The position numbers were made by a program, and so were the translations under genes. Under the pieces are notes generated by a model that was not told the DNA's origin, did not search any database, and saw only the letters and a list, made by a program, of their open reading frames with translations. A DNA stretch of 64,000 bases. Origin: Branchiostoma floridae (lineage: Eukaryota; Chordata; Leptocardii; Amphioxiformes; Branchiostomatidae). Below are positions 1 through 13,427 of this stretch, piece after piece (positions within the stretch are counted from its first letter, which is position 1; each line of letters begins with the position of its first letter). The stretch is from contig NC_049982.1 in the NCBI RefSeq assembly GCF_000003815.2, forward strand, positions 6,203,216 to 6,267,215, in the 5' to 3' direction.

Positions 1-2109
1 ACGGAGCCTGGTAGAGGCTATTATTACCATCCAAAGGGATGATGCAATTTCGTACGCGCGTAAGACTTGCTATAAATTCCGGGAATTTTTACCGATCGGA
101 CATACTAGTACACTACTCAGTTAGGCCAATATTTCTCTCTTTGTTAGTTACATGTGTCTTATCTTTAAGTATCTGCTATTATGAAATAAAGTAGGCGTAT
201 AAACTGTCCTCATTATTTATGCAAATTAGCCCCTGATTTGCATGATAAAATTTGAATATCTAAGTCATCTCCAAAGCATTCTCACTCACTCGCTCGCTCA
301 CAGCCTATGACAAAAACTATCTGCATTCCAAATACCATGACAATCTGTCAACCCAAATTATTCCACTCCAAAGGGATGATGCAACTACATAGGCTCGGAA
401 AAATTCCTGTAGATTTCCGGACAATTTTGCCAATCGGACGTAACATAGACTGTTAGGCTAGCCCCTGAGATGCCTATAAAAACACCCTCAAACCACCACA
501 CCCTCACCCATTTCACGGAGGTTGAGTTCTACGAACGCTTGCATTTTGTCTATTTTGCACCAAGTATCAAAAGTAAGCATCCTTTTATTACTGAAAAGCT
601 ATTTTGGATACATTTTGGATATCATTTTACAGTGGTTTTTGATTCAGTTACAACAGTGAGATTTCCACAAAACTTGTTTCCGTATTCAGACTAACTTAAA
701 AATATCTTTTGTTTTATCTGATGGGAAATAAGCCAGAATTCTATACTTGTAAACACCAATTAAGTAACTGGTTATCGATTCATAAACCTACAGATGTGGA
801 GAAACAGATTATCGTGAAACGTTGAAAAAGAAATTATATCTATGTTGGATAACGTTTGCTTTTGAGTTTGCGATACAAGCAATGTAATCATTGCTGGTAG
901 CCTGCCGCAGACAGAACATTAAACTTGCAGGCAGTCGGACCCATAAGCCATTCTTTTTCCTGCCTTTTTACAAGTACGATAGACTTAGACATTAATAGTT
1001 TGGCAAGCCATCCGCCGACAGTGAAAATGCTCCGCGTCGGAAAAAAAACGTATGAAATATCAAACTTTTTTCATTTGTGAAATTTGAAAATTGTTCAATA
1101 AACCTAGATTTTCTATATACATACACCATTACACATACTTGGTGCAAAACATATAAGCGATCGAGTCTAATCTGGTAAATGATTCGTGTCCATTCGTTTG
1201 TGTCACTTCTTTTACTGTAAAAGTCTTTCAAGGTTATTACATAACATATGTAACATATTATTCATCATCACAAGGTATGTTATTTCATTATAAATCTCAT
1301 TTTGAGGCATTCTCATAATTTTACAGTGATTTTGCATAAATGGACAACGCTACGACTTCCGATAACCTGTTCATTTAGTCTAAAAACGCAACAGTGTCGC
1401 AAGTAAGTGTGAGCGCAACAGAAAATCGGCGAAAATAACACAATAGTGACACAGTGAACGAACCCCGCAGTGAGAGTGGACCTTTAGTTAGCACCTCCTC
1501 CAATCTATATACACAATGTAACTTAGTATAGTCCAACGTAAATATTGAGTATTGTGTCATCTCTACGAAACGACTCTTGAAGTAATGCGCCTTTACAACT
1601 TAACTGGACACATGGAGTTGAACACATGGTCTCTTTGTGTATACTTCTACTAAACGTGATACTCGAATAAAGAATTAGCAGCACCTAACGTTACGTCTTC
1701 AGTTTCTGTATGAATCCAAAAGTGTACATGTCGAAAAGCGTCAACATTTACAATTTGCTTATGCTTATCGCAATTGGGTATGCTTATGCAATTACTTTAT
1801 AAGTTATACTTAAAGCATTTCCTTGCATTGGGACTGCAAACCTTCCCTGAAAAAAAATTAATTAGTGGACCATAGTCGCAAAGTGGGAAATAAGAAGATG
1901 CCATATAGAATACAACACCGATGTACGTGCCAGTCTGTTCGCGGGTAGAATCGTCGAAGTCCGGAGGGTGATCCAAAAACAAGATATTTCATCTATACCT
2001 GTGGTGTAGCATGAAGCATAACAAGTTGTGTAAGCATGACGTAACGTTACACCACCAGGCTTATGATAACTATGAGCCGCTGACATCTTTAGAGTGACCG
2101 TCCTACAAA
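1..2109. other. Intergenic start of window, upstream of the MFSD2-like gene
   Basis: No gene recognised. 31-130 and 368-465 are diverged direct copies sharing CCAAAGGGATGATGCAA and a downstream CGATCGGAC / CAATCGGAC region. 208-350 (TTATGCAAATTAG, ATTTGCATGATAA, AATCTGTCAACC) belongs to the repeat that forms the array at 47.4-48.0 kb. 1385-1490 ends in GTGAGAGTGGACCTTTA, resembling the end of the nested element at 31.4 kb. Confidence 0.5.
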
Positions 2110-5100
2110 ATGGCGGGCGTCCGTGTGGAACCGCTGTCCACCCGTGAGAAGCTGTGTTACGCGGTGGGGGAGTTCTCTGGCGTCATGACGTACGACATCA
2201 TCTCCCTGTACGCCAACATCTTCCTTCTGGAGGTGGTGAAGGTATCTGAGGAATCAGTCTCTTTTTGCTCCCTTAAAAAAGTTACATCTGCAGACAGCCA
2301 GACAAGGCTCTAGTTGTTTGTACGCCCTTGTGTTATATCAGCATCATTATATCATCTGTGTCACTAGTTGTTTTAAGCTGCATGTGAGTAATAGTTGGGT
2401 ATGGGGAAGGTATGAAGAAAAGATTCGCTTAAATTATCAGCTTTATAACTTTCCATAGCATCATAGAAACAAAAAGACGTTTCGAATTTTTACCATGCAG
2501 AGTAACTGCAATCCCGCCGAACACAAGGCCCAACGACAGGCTCGTTCACAAAACCAACTTTACTATGAGTATCTGCCACATGTAGCTTTCGCGTGTAGTT
2601 TTTGCCTAATGCAAAATACCTGACAATTTACATGTTTTGTGCGACACATAACGAACATCGTTCTGTGAGTGTAGCCGTGTAAGTTACTTAGTTGGAAAGA
2701 GGTACGTCTGCTGTAAGTAATGACCGACCCACTGTTCATCAGTTCATTTTTCGTAACTTCTAACATTAATACTTCCGAATTCCATCGCAGTCATGTGAGG
2801 TACTTTTTTTTTTCGCATGCTGTTTATCGTCATTACAGAGATTTGCTATTCTTCAAAGGCAGAGGCTGTCAGAAAAAAAACACCACTGTTTGAACAGTCT
2901 GAGACGTTTTGAATCTACTCTAAGCCTGTTTTCTTTCCGGGGTTTTCTTCCCACAACCTTTAACCCTAGAATATGTACTACCTCCGATCCGAAAATTCAA
3001 AACACAATAAACATACACGACAGATACATCTGAATACATGTAGATAAGGTTGCACGTAGTTGAGTTTGCCATAGCCGAACGTGGCTTATTTCTGCCGCTA
3101 GAAATTATGAAAGATTCATGACAAAGTGTCCGATGTGGTTTCAGTTACAGCAACACCTATACGAACATTCTGTTATTGTTGTTGTTATTGTTGTTGTTGC
3201 TCAGCTGACTCCCCTGGCGGCGACTGCGGTAATTTTCGGGAGCCGAGTTTGGGACGTCCTGGCGTACCCTCTCCTCATCCCGGTCCTGAACGCGACCAGG
3301 CCGAACAAGTGGGGCAAGCATAAAACCTGGTGGGTGTTAACACTTATCCATTTCAGCCATACAAAGGAAACTATACAGCGCGTTGTTTATGATGTTAACA
3401 GCGCTCTGCTTTGTCCTGTGATAGGTGTTGCTGTAAACTGAATGATGCCGTGCCAACAGTGACTACACTACCAAGTTCCTAACTACTCACTTACCTACCT
3501 GATAAAACTATATTGACTTGACTTTACTCAGATTCACAATTAGCTTGACAGCAAACAATTAAGTCATGATCATAATTTGTATACATTCCTTAATAAACAC
3601 TTTTATCTATCGTCTGTGTTTTTGCAAACATCCTAGCCGGGCTCCGGTTGGGAATCCAACAGTAGCATAACATGGGGTTTACCGTTTTCAGGATGGCCGC
3701 ATCCACGCTAATCGTCATCCCCTCCTACGTGCTGGGGTGGTACGTCCCGGGTATCGACAGCGGAGGGAAAGTCGCCTGGTACCTGGTCTTCTACAGCGTG
3801 TATTTGGTGTCCCAGACGGTGAGGCAGGCCTGATTTGAAATGGATGCGCGCGTTCAAAACATGAAGTACCTATGAATTGAACTTATAACTTTATGACAAA
3901 AAAGTCAAGACGATAAATTATGTAGATGAAAATTGCATTTTCTGTGCACACGTGAGTTAAGGCTCGTCGTTATTGGGAAAAATTCTTGTAACTTGTTTGT
4001 CTAACTCTTCCCTCATATCTTGTTTCTGATTATTTTATGTATATAATATAGCTTATCTACAATATCTAATTTTGACACGAACGTTAAGAAGATACTCATT
4101 GTCACCATCGTGTGAAATATGTTTGTGATCCAAAATTTACTGTCGACTCATCCAGGTGTCACATTTCCCTGGCGCCCGGTCAGTCAGTTTGTGGGAACGA
4201 AAAGTATGATATAAAATATTTAAAAAAAAAACGCGCAACGCGTAATAAGAAATTAGTCATGGACATAAATTGTGTACCTTTCTTGAAAGACGCTTAGGTT
4301 TTTCTAAATTCTCGGAGGCAACCTGGTCGCGCCAAGGGAAACGAGATCCTGGTATAATCATGCATTGGCGTTTTTTGCAGGCCTACACGATTTCCCATCG
4401 TACCCTGCTGATGTATATGACCGAAGTACCAGCCGAGAGGGATTCAGCAACAACCTATCGTACGTACGATCCGCGCTAGGACATATCGGTCATAAAGCGC
4501 CTTCTTTACTTACCTCCCCAAACTGACCAAAACAGGTGGAAGGACACCCACGCCCTTTTGCCCGCACCTTTCGGTCTATATGGCGGTGTCTATGTCTGTT
4601 TCTCTATAGCCTCCAGAGGCCCCACGGCTATGCAAGCACTGGTATAGTGTAGACTATAGTGTAGGCTATCCCACAAGATGTGTGTTCAACTAGCTTACTC
4701 TTAAATTACTGATGTTTTACCATAAGCAGATCTAGAGAAAGCCGTGAGTCTTTGTTAAAGTTTGTTTGAAGACGCGAACTCGCGAATGCAAAGCGAGCGT
4801 TTAACTCACTAGACTGTTAGTCCTCATTATCTTTATTATCAAGAATGATAATATGTTCTTGCTGTCATTTGTTTGCACGTATGTTATACTATGTACATGT
4901 AATTGAACAGCGTAACCCAAGAATTCTATTGTCCTAAGATTTTGTATTTGGTTAGATCTTATAGAAGAAATTACTACATTTAGGGTTTCCTTGGTGCTGC
5001 GCAAGAAATGCCGGTTTTGATATCCTGCGTTGTGGACAAACGATGGTCATGAATTTGGCTAATTTTTCCTGTGTAGGAATGATCTGCCACATGTTGTCGT

Positions 5101-8100
5101 ACCTCCTGGCGATCGGTGTCCATGGCCAGATCGTGGCAGCGTTCGGCACTACGGAATCTGCATCGTGTGTCAACTCCACAATCAGCAACACAAGTACGGC
5201 CATCATTGCGGACCCGGTAACACAAACATTCTATTGGTCTATGTTTGTTTGTTTGTTTCTTTGTAAGCGTAACTGGCAAATCGCTCAAGGTAAACATCAA
5301 CAGTTTTTAGGGTAAGATCAGACTTTTGTTGAACACTATAGATGCCCTTCTTATATCGAGAAATCTGATGGGTTCTTCAATGTTCTCGATGTGTGATCTT
5401 CATTAACAGTCATCATTAACGTAAAAAGGCGTCCGTTTGATATATCTATCCATCTGTGTAAGCGTTGTTTTAAAGCAGAGGTTGCTGCGCTAGATCCAGA
5501 TATTAACACAAACGCAGATGCATTTACATTGTGCGTTATGTAATCAAATGCATAATCGAAACCTATACTTATCAGTTAGTGGGGAAATAAAAAACAGCTT
5601 GACCTAAAATTGTTGTTTTAGCAGCAAACATATTTTTCCTTTTCAGGAGACTGGTTATCTTGTATCGGCTGGAACTACCGCCGCCATTATTACTATCGCT
5701 GTCTGTGCAACACTCTTCGGAGTCAAGGAGTATACAGGTTATGATCAACATCTCTATTACACATGTTACCTTCAGAATTACTAAGATATATTGCGACAAT
5801 GGCAAGATGTTAGATGAAGTTGGTAACGTTATGAGTATCTATTTCATATTATTGACAGATGATAACTATTATGATGACTAAGCCATATCATGTCTCGGTA
5901 AAATAAGATTAATGTTACCACAGGAAGCACGGTCACCGGTGACGACACCTCACGAGGAACTCTGCTGAAGGACATCTGGGAAGTCTGCACCTTCCGGCCG
6001 TTCGCTGACCTGGTGGGCTTGGGGATGCTGTCATGCTTTGGCACCACTGTAAGTAATAGTTCCTTATCGGCCAATAATTGTCAGCAATATGCGCCAAAGT
6101 GAAAACTGCAGGGGAGGAACGGATAATTGACATTATGCACATCCAAACATTAGAAGGACCTCGTTTCTTAACTAGATTGAACAAGCAACGGTCTAAGAGG
6201 GTAACTAGGCTTCCAAAGCCCCACGAATGATCTTTCGGTAGCCTCCATGATCTTATGATCTTTTCATGATTCTCGGAGTCTTACAGTTATATCTAACAGC
6301 GAGCCATCACCTAACACTGTGCCTCTGTCCTCACTACAGCTGCAACAATGGTCCGCGGCCATCGCAATTCAATACGCCCATGGCCTTGAAGACCAAGTGC
6401 AGAACCTGCTCCTCGCCCTTTTGGTATGGGTCCTTTGTTTCCAAACTTCTGTTACAAAAAGTATACATCATCAGTGACTCCGTTAGCAGGCTACTTATAT
6501 ATGTATGTTTAACTTGTATAATTGTATGTTGACAGAAATTTTGCTCATGTATTGTAACGTTAAGTGTCTTCTCCTCTCCTGAAATAGTAACTGACAGTAG
6601 ACAGCTGAAGGAGAATTGAAACACCAATTAACAACAACTTAGCACTGTGGTCCATTAGTCGCTCATCAATGTATGACCATGAGCAAGCTGTCCGCATAGG
6701 AAAATTAACGTGTTGGCAGCTGCAGTCTCGGCTTGACAAGGATACGTGATCCTTCTGTTTTTTTTATATACAGGGAGCAAGTGTCCTAACCATCCCCGTT
6801 GCTGCCCTACTGCTGACGCGTTTTGAGAAGAAGCTAGTCTTGGCAGGTTTCGCCTTGGTAATTACCGCTCGTTTATTAATATCAAGATCTACCAAATATG
6901 ATCGTATAAAGGTTAATCTGTGGCGGTAATCGACATAGTCAACAAATTATGCACTATATCCGTACACAAAGTAAAGGTACTTACACAAGCTTTCGACCAG
7001 TCCTGTGATCTTTCTAAAGTTGATTTGACCACGTGACCTGAACGAGGTGTGACGTCACCAACGGGTCATAAGTTCCCGGCAGTCTGTATCGACCCGGTCA
7101 TCTGCAACCTAAGAAGTCTCCCAGCACATCCACCTCCACACCCCTGGACATCGTGAGTTTGGATAAAGTCAGAATTATTTCCTGTGAGAAGTAAAAGAGA
7201 CCATCTAGATGAGGGGCTCATCGACCATCCCTCAACAGAGATGGGGGGCCGATACTGACCACCTTTTCTACTATGTTGAATATAATCGTTTTCACCTCGT
7301 TCAAACCGTGCACAGGAACCGTTCATTCACGTCATAGTTTCATTGAAAGAAGGGACCTCGCTACTTACATATTGCTTTTGCAAAATTTCTGGATCCGAAC
7401 AGAAGAAGGGCTCTATGTCCGAATGTTGTATATGCACCCTACCTAACACAATGCTAAATAAATCAATTGAGAGTTTGGAAACGGCCAGACGTTTCAGGCA
7501 GCATTCGTTGTCTTTAGTCAGTTACTAACGAGTGTCTGGAGTTACCAGGTTGTCCAGAATTTTGGGCTAAAAACCAGGTAACTCGCAGACGTATTATTTA
7601 ATACTGTGTAATACTCATCATATCCGCTTTTTAATGGTTGTTCATACAAGGAATTTGAAGCGAAACGCACCATTTTCCATCTTTACAGTTAGTGGCGGGA
7701 GTTTCGGTGGGCATGATGTATATTCCCGCAGGGCGACTGGACATTCTTCTCGTAATGGTCTGTCTCGTTGGGATTGGATTTGCCGGTCCTACCTACATAC
7801 CATGGTGCTGTATAAATGTTTCATTATTGTATCATTTTTATCATCATTCATTATACAATAGTTAGGCCATGTTGATTTGATTATATGGATGACATCCTCT
7901 GGGAACTCCAAAACTGATGCGAGCTAGCGAATTTGTTTGGCAAAAAAAAAGTTGCCTTCAGTATGAAATCAAAATGGCCAGGAAGGTTGAACATGGGACT
8001 AAACATACCAACAGTTGGGTGTAGGGACAAGTACATCATACAGGTGCAAAACATTTTTTTCTTCTTGGACCAATCCAAAAAAACAGACCTGAAAAAAATC

Positions 8101-11100
8101 AGAGGAACAGGTTTCGCCAATTACAAAATGGACACACTGTGTCGGCAGGCATTTGGGGTCTTACTGCGGGCCAAGAAGACAGCAAGAGCGAAGTCAAGTA
8201 GAGTTTATAGTCAATTGTACCAAGTTTTTACAGTCAAAGGTACAGAGACAGTTAGCCTTTATTACATGGAGATGGCATTTTAAAATGCCAGTGGGAGTCC
8301 AATATCCACCAAACCGATTCCTTTGTAGCAAAATTGACCAATTACCATTGTTTTGAGTATTGCCAGTTCTCAAGTTTCCACAGACAATCAGGTCCAGGTT
8401 CAGGTCCGGACCTGGAAATGATCCTCTGGACCTGAATTTTCTGTACTGGTACCTCCCCCTACCAACAATATTTCTTTTTTTCTTTCCTTTCACATCTTAT
8501 TCTTTGACTTTAGATTTATTTTGGCATTCTATGGCATTAGTTATCTGTTTTCTGATACTTTTTTTAATCCATGGAATATTTGTGCTCATTTTACAGCTGC
8601 TTTGCACAATTTATTGTGTGGTCGAAAACTTTTTTTTTTTTGGAAACGGCCGAAAATTGGTGCGAGCGCGGATGTCATCCATATAATCAAATCAACATGG
8701 CCTTACTAGACTTTGGGTGGAAATTGAACGCTTTATTTTATAAATTTGATTCACTACGTTTTTCTCCATTGTGGAATGATGAACAACTACTCATTGCAGT
8801 TAATTAAAACATCGATGTCTTTGTTTCACTTATCCACCTACCGCCCGAGGATTCAATTTTTCCTTTATGGTGCATCCACCAGAACATTGATTTGGTTATT
8901 TTGCTCAAATATTTAGTGAGTCGTGACGCCATGACAGAAACACATACCAACATGAGTCATGAATTGATACTACATTTGGTAACCAGGCTCGGGATATAGT
9001 TCGAATAGGTCACGTGGCCCATTTACGTAACAGGTCACGTAACAACAAGATACCCATCTTGGTCTATTCTGTTAAACTCACTTTGCTTCCATCCACTTCC
9101 ACTACACTCGTCATATATTTCGGCAGTCGCATCCATAAGTTTCGCTACAGGAGTGGATTTATATCGATACCACATAGAGAAATCTTTAAATGGAATCCCA
9201 TCGTTTCTTAAAGCCAAGGGCACAACCCGCCGTACGTGCAATTTGTCCGTACGTTTTTTTTTTTTTTTTGTCCGTGCGAATTTGCAGCCCGTACTGGCAC
9301 ACAAAGTTCCGCCTTCACGTAAAGTTCTACGGCGTGTCTGCCTGCTCCAACATCCGTGGGATTCCCTACGAGTTCGTACGGAGGCGGTACTTACCACTTA
9401 CGGATTCCAAAAGATTGCCCACGTTTTGGCACGTACACAACACGTATTTGCACGTACGGCGGGTTGTGCCCTTAGCTTTAATCATCATTGTCTCCCTATC
9501 CCCCAGGACTATGCTGACTGACGTGGCGGATGACTTTAAAATCCAGAAGGGGAAGAGGCGGGACATGCTGTTCCAGACGTTATTCCAGTCCCTGAATATA
9601 ACCTCCATACTGCTAGCTTCAGTCACCTCCATAGTGGCTCTGGAGTAAGGACATATTTTCTGAAGATGTATTCATTAATGTGTGACAAACGAACTGAACA
9701 AAATCGATAAACTAAGAAAAGAAAGCATTTTTATGATAACACATAAACGCTAGAACCGTATATACCAGAAGCTACAATTAAAAAGAAGAAAGGACCTACA
9801 GTACAAATGATTTATCATTACACTGCAAATTCTCTGTTTGCAAGTCACTAGATTTTATTTGTGTAACGCAGGGCCCCACTGCTAAGCAGTGTCAATCAAT
9901 GAGCTGGATAAAAATGACAGAAAAAATGGGACTTGTTTCTTGCCGTCTCCTGTAGGATCGGCGGGTACCAGTCCGGTGCATGCACCCAGGCGGACTCCGT
10001 CGCCTTCACCACCCGCCTGCTGGTCTCCTTCATCCCGGCGGGGGCGACCCTCCTCAGCCTGGTCTTCCTCTGGCGCTACCAGCTCACAGGAGAGAGACTC
10101 GCGGCGAACAAGGCTGTGCTAGAGGAACGAAGGTACCATGTCTTCAGACTTTCCGTTTCGAGAAATGTAACGCTAACTAGTTCACCTGCATTGGTCGTGT
10201 TTTTGTCAGACGTAAACCTTTTAACTTGTTCCATTCTAACATTCAGCAAGTTGAGCCAAGGATTGAAGCTCCTTGGTTGGGGTAAATTGCTTGCACCCAC
10301 GTGACTGTCACGCAAGCATCGGCCGCCATGTTGGATGAGTGAACCTAGAAGTTGTTTATTAGGAATTGCTTATCTGATTACAATCACGTTATCATGAGAA
10401 TAAGATGAGAATAAGATTATATGGAAAAGGGCAGATACCAAAAGCTTCCCGTTGATGAGAAAACACGTAAATAGTGTGCGGAGAAAGCAGTGGAAGATGG
10501 ACTACATTTTATCTGTCAATGTTCACAATACCATTCTAAAAAAAGGAAATCATTCCTAGAAATTTACAAAACGAATGCAAGCTTTTCACAGCTTACCGAT
10601 CAACAAAATACAACCTTTGGCTTAAGTCGTCCAACCTGTTTATCGATGAAAATTTTGGACATTTCACCTCCCATTACATACGGAAAAGAAATGAAACCCT
10701 TCAGAATACTTCAAGTAGAAATAGATTTAGAATACATGTCATGCTTTTTTGATTTATCTAAAGATTTCATTTTCCTTAAAAGTATATATTTATATACAAC
10801 GTTGTCAAAGATATTTGTTACTATTCATTTATTTATCATCATTATACGCTGACTAAACTATGGCCAACTGTGAAGTCAAGATTAACCACCCTTGATAATT
10901 TGAGAATGTCTTATTCCATAATAGTCATTGATGACATCTTCTCTTTGCGAACATTTTCACTGCAAAAGTCAAACAAAATTTTTCATGCATTTACTGTAAG
11001 GCATGGAAATTTCGATGCAATTGTGACGTCAGCAATGGATCAAAGGTTGTTGGAAGTCTATGTGGGCGCCCTCCCCGCCCGTGGTTAAGAGAAGTTTTCT

Positions 11101-11305
11101 AGGAACTGATACTTGTTGCCATGACTCTGACCAATAACAATTACATTTCCTTATTAGGACCCAGCAGGCTGCAGACACCAACGTTAACGGAGCAGCACCT
11201 CAACTGTCATTGACCATGAAGTCACATGACGAGCCGGACACACGCGGACCGGTGCAGCTGACCTACTTCGGGCCTCACGGTTCCTTCCGTGTTAAACACC
11301 ATTAG
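2110..11305 (+). CDS. MFSD2-like: MFSD2-like major facilitator transporter (lysophospholipid symporter family), 13 exons
   Basis: Probable 12-TM plasma-membrane carrier of the MFSD2A/B family, which imports lysophosphatidylcholine with sodium in vertebrates. Coding exons read from GT/AG sites: 2110-2241, 3205-3329, 3692-3818, 4381-4459, 5077-5216, 5647-5737, 5924-6048, 6340-6423, 6774-6857, 7689-7804, 9507-9644, 9956-10132, 11158-11305. They total 1566 nt, in frame, giving 521 aa (vertebrate proteins are about 530-545). Diagnostic matches: ERDSATTYR (147-155), HGQIV (170-174), an NLLLA helix in exon 8, PWTMLTDVADDF across the exon 10/11 junction, and LEERR near the C-terminus. The luminal loop has two sequons (N187, N192) and C185, with C423 able to pair with it as in vertebrate MFSD2A. 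Odd points: the second acidic residue of the WDxxxD motif is Tyr (D61, Y65), and the exon 10 donor (GTGCTG) is weak. A CRE-like TGACGTAA lies at 2037-2044. Family call is firm; substrate is inference. No clear AATAAA was seen after the stop. Confidence 0.9.
8300..8461 (-). mobile_element. Partial relative of the hAT-like element at 49.2 kb
   Basis: Read on the minus strand, this stretch repeats the 49.2-kb element in order: GGTACCAGTA, the CAGGTCCAGAGGATCA-type phrase, then GGCAATACT...AAAACAATGG. The far end was not located, so it is probably truncated or diverged. Confidence 0.6.
9209..9480. mobile_element. 272-bp TIR element (MITE) in MFSD2-like intron 10
   Basis: The ends are long inverted repeats of about 33 bp: TAAAGCCAAGGGCACAACCC at the left, and its near-complement at the right ending in CCCTTAGCTTTA. 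The interior has a T14 run and further CGTACG motifs. The TA/TTA at both borders fits a Harbinger-like target, but this is weak. Confidence 0.7.
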
Positions 11306-12292
11306 AGCTGCTCCGTGTGCCTGCTTTTCGGCTGATCAATAGTCATAGCAAGGAGGTTAAAATCAAGAGAAGTAACTAGCTAGTAATTTTTTGTTTGAAC
11401 ATTTATTTAGTCATGAAAGCTCAAATCGGCCTGCACACCGCCTTTCATTGAGGTCATGTGGGAAGAGGCAAGGGTCAGACAAAGTCTATAACAGAGATAC
11501 AGTTTACATCGTTTAGAGTCCTTATAAGTCCTATAAGTCTGTATACACAATTTTGCATACATAAAAAATACATGATAGAAAGAAACTGCTACATGATTCA
11601 AGTCCGTTCAGATATGTATAAGATAATGCATACATACGTAAATGTCCCTCCCACAAGGCATTGCAATTATCTAAGGTCAATTAATACAAAATCTAAGCAA
11701 CGGCACGTGCAGGGCGCTACATAACTATTTTAGTGGCAGTGCAGAATTTAGTCTGCGATAAAAAAATATTCCAGGCGAAACTTACAGCCTCTTCCCTCTC
11801 CTTTGTGATGTTATTGCAAAGATAACATAGACAGAACACGATAGCTCTCGGGTATGGCATGTTTACAATAGATCGTTACAGGCAATCCACAAAGGCTGAC
11901 TGTTGTTATAGCAAACTATCCGGTGGGACTACAAACGCATGACCGCGATGTTTCCTATCCGAAGATTTTGACTTCAGACTACGTCGAGCACCTGCAAATG
12001 GCCGATGGCTCCGTGCAATAGCGCTCCTAGCGGTTCGACTGCTAAAGTGCAACTGCACAAACATAGTGCCAGTGGTAGTGGTATTGCATAGATTTGATTT
12101 GATTTTTATTCAGAAACCTTTTAGCCCACCCGGGCCAATCTTCCAAGGTTCAAAACAATAGCATCGTCGTCATCGATATCATTTGTCCATATCGGGCCGT
12201 GTGGTGAAAGCCATGCGTTAAGATGTAATTCTTGATAACATAAAGATGGGTAACAAACTGACAACCTCTACAAGTGTCGGTGAGTGGTGTAT

Positions 12293-12693
12293 CAGGGGTG
12301 CCTAAGCATTTGCACGAACCCTATGAGATTCGTACGAACATTATGTGATACGCGCGAATCGCTATGCGAAAACGCACGAACCTTATGAAAATCACACGAA
12401 TCACTATGTGAAAACGTACGTACCTTATGAAATGCACACGAATCACTATGCGAAAACGCACGAACCTTATGTGATTTGCACGAACCTTATGCGAATGACG
12501 TGATCTCACGTGAACCGGTGGCGGTTGACGGTTTCGCATAAGGTTCGTGCAAATCACATAAGGTTCGTGTGTGTTTACATAGTGATTCGTACGAATCACA
12601 TAAGGTTCGTGCGTTTTCGCATAGTGATTCGTGCGTATCACATAATGTTCGTACGAATCTCATAGGGTTCGTGCAAATGCTTAGGCACCCCTG
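12293..12693. mobile_element. 401-bp palindromic hAT-like non-autonomous element
   Basis: Starts CAGGGGTGCCTAAGCATTTG and ends with its complement; the two arms are complementary over nearly 200 bp around a centre near 12510-12530. Each arm iterates phrases such as CGCACGAACCTTATG and CGAATCACTATG. Flanks share TGTAT (12288-12292 and 12694-12698). The terminal CAGGGGTG resembles hAT ends, but an 8-bp duplication is not seen. Confidence 0.8.
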
Positions 12694-12749
12694 TGTATGC
12701 TACGAGACTACCTATACTATTTTTATGGTCTTTTTTGGGGGGTAGAGAG

Positions 12750-12979
12750 GCATATATCACGCTACCATGACAACGGAGCATTGAATGTCCATTCTCTAGC
12801 TGAGGCGACTAGGCATGAAAGGACGTACGTATTTATTTGTATATCATATACTGTGTCCTCCTGCCTAGGACACAGTACTTAGTATATGATATACAGGTTA
12901 GTTTGTCCTTCCATGCCAAGTCGGCTCAGCAAGAGAATGGACATTCAATCCTCCGTTGTCAAGGTAGCGTAGCATATGC
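12750..12979. mobile_element. 230-bp foldback element
   Basis: The two arms (about 95 bp each) are imperfect reverse complements. The left begins GCATATATCACGCTACC and the right ends GGTAGCGTAGCATATGC; the centre is a tight hairpin around TACTGTGTCC/GGACACAGTA (12849-12873). No coding sequence. No clear target duplication seen. Confidence 0.75.
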
Positions 12980-13427
12980 TCCTACGCCGAGTCGAACCCG
13001 CGTCCTAGAACTCCGCTTGGTTCGTATTGAGGTTGGAAATGTAGGTGTTTTGAAGTGATTGTTTTTACATGGCTTTAACCATGTATTGCATTTGAAAGTT
13101 CATTAGCTCGTCCCTCTATTAAAGATTTCCTATACCGGCACGCCACCTTGCGTACACACATGAACTGCATGTATTTACACGGCCTCTTCAAGCCCCCCAG
13201 TCTGAGCACTGCTGTGAGTGTTACAGATCGCACTGCGTGCGCAATTCGAGATGCTAACCATGGTGAAAATTCGACTGACCACTTGTAATGTTTCCAATTT
13301 GGTAAGCCAAGCTGTCTGCCGTCCCCCGCCGTGGTCCCTTTGAAGGCGCACATGCTACCCTGACACGTCGGGCCGCCGGTCGGGCTGTCCCGCCGCGGCA
13401 AAATGGAATCATGCGATCTTCGTGACC

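Larger units (their letters stand above)
7805..9506 (+). other. Intron 10 of the MFSD2-like gene, loaded with repeats
   Basis: This is the longest intron of the transporter gene (1.7 kb). It holds a relative of the hAT-like element of 49.2 kb in the opposite orientation (about 8300-8461) and a 272-bp terminal-inverted-repeat element (9209-9480) that ends only 26 bp before exon 11. Open frames running through 9190-9648 join transposon sequence to exon 11 and are not exons themselves. Confidence 0.7.

Noticed and set aside
9190-9648. 152-aa plus-strand frame
   Set aside because: It joins a TIR element to exon 11 of the MFSD2-like gene; only 9507-9644 is exon.
12288-12698. 8-bp target duplication for the CAGGGGTG element
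   Set aside because: Only 5 bp (TGTAT) match at the expected borders, so hAT assignment rests on the terminal sequence alone.
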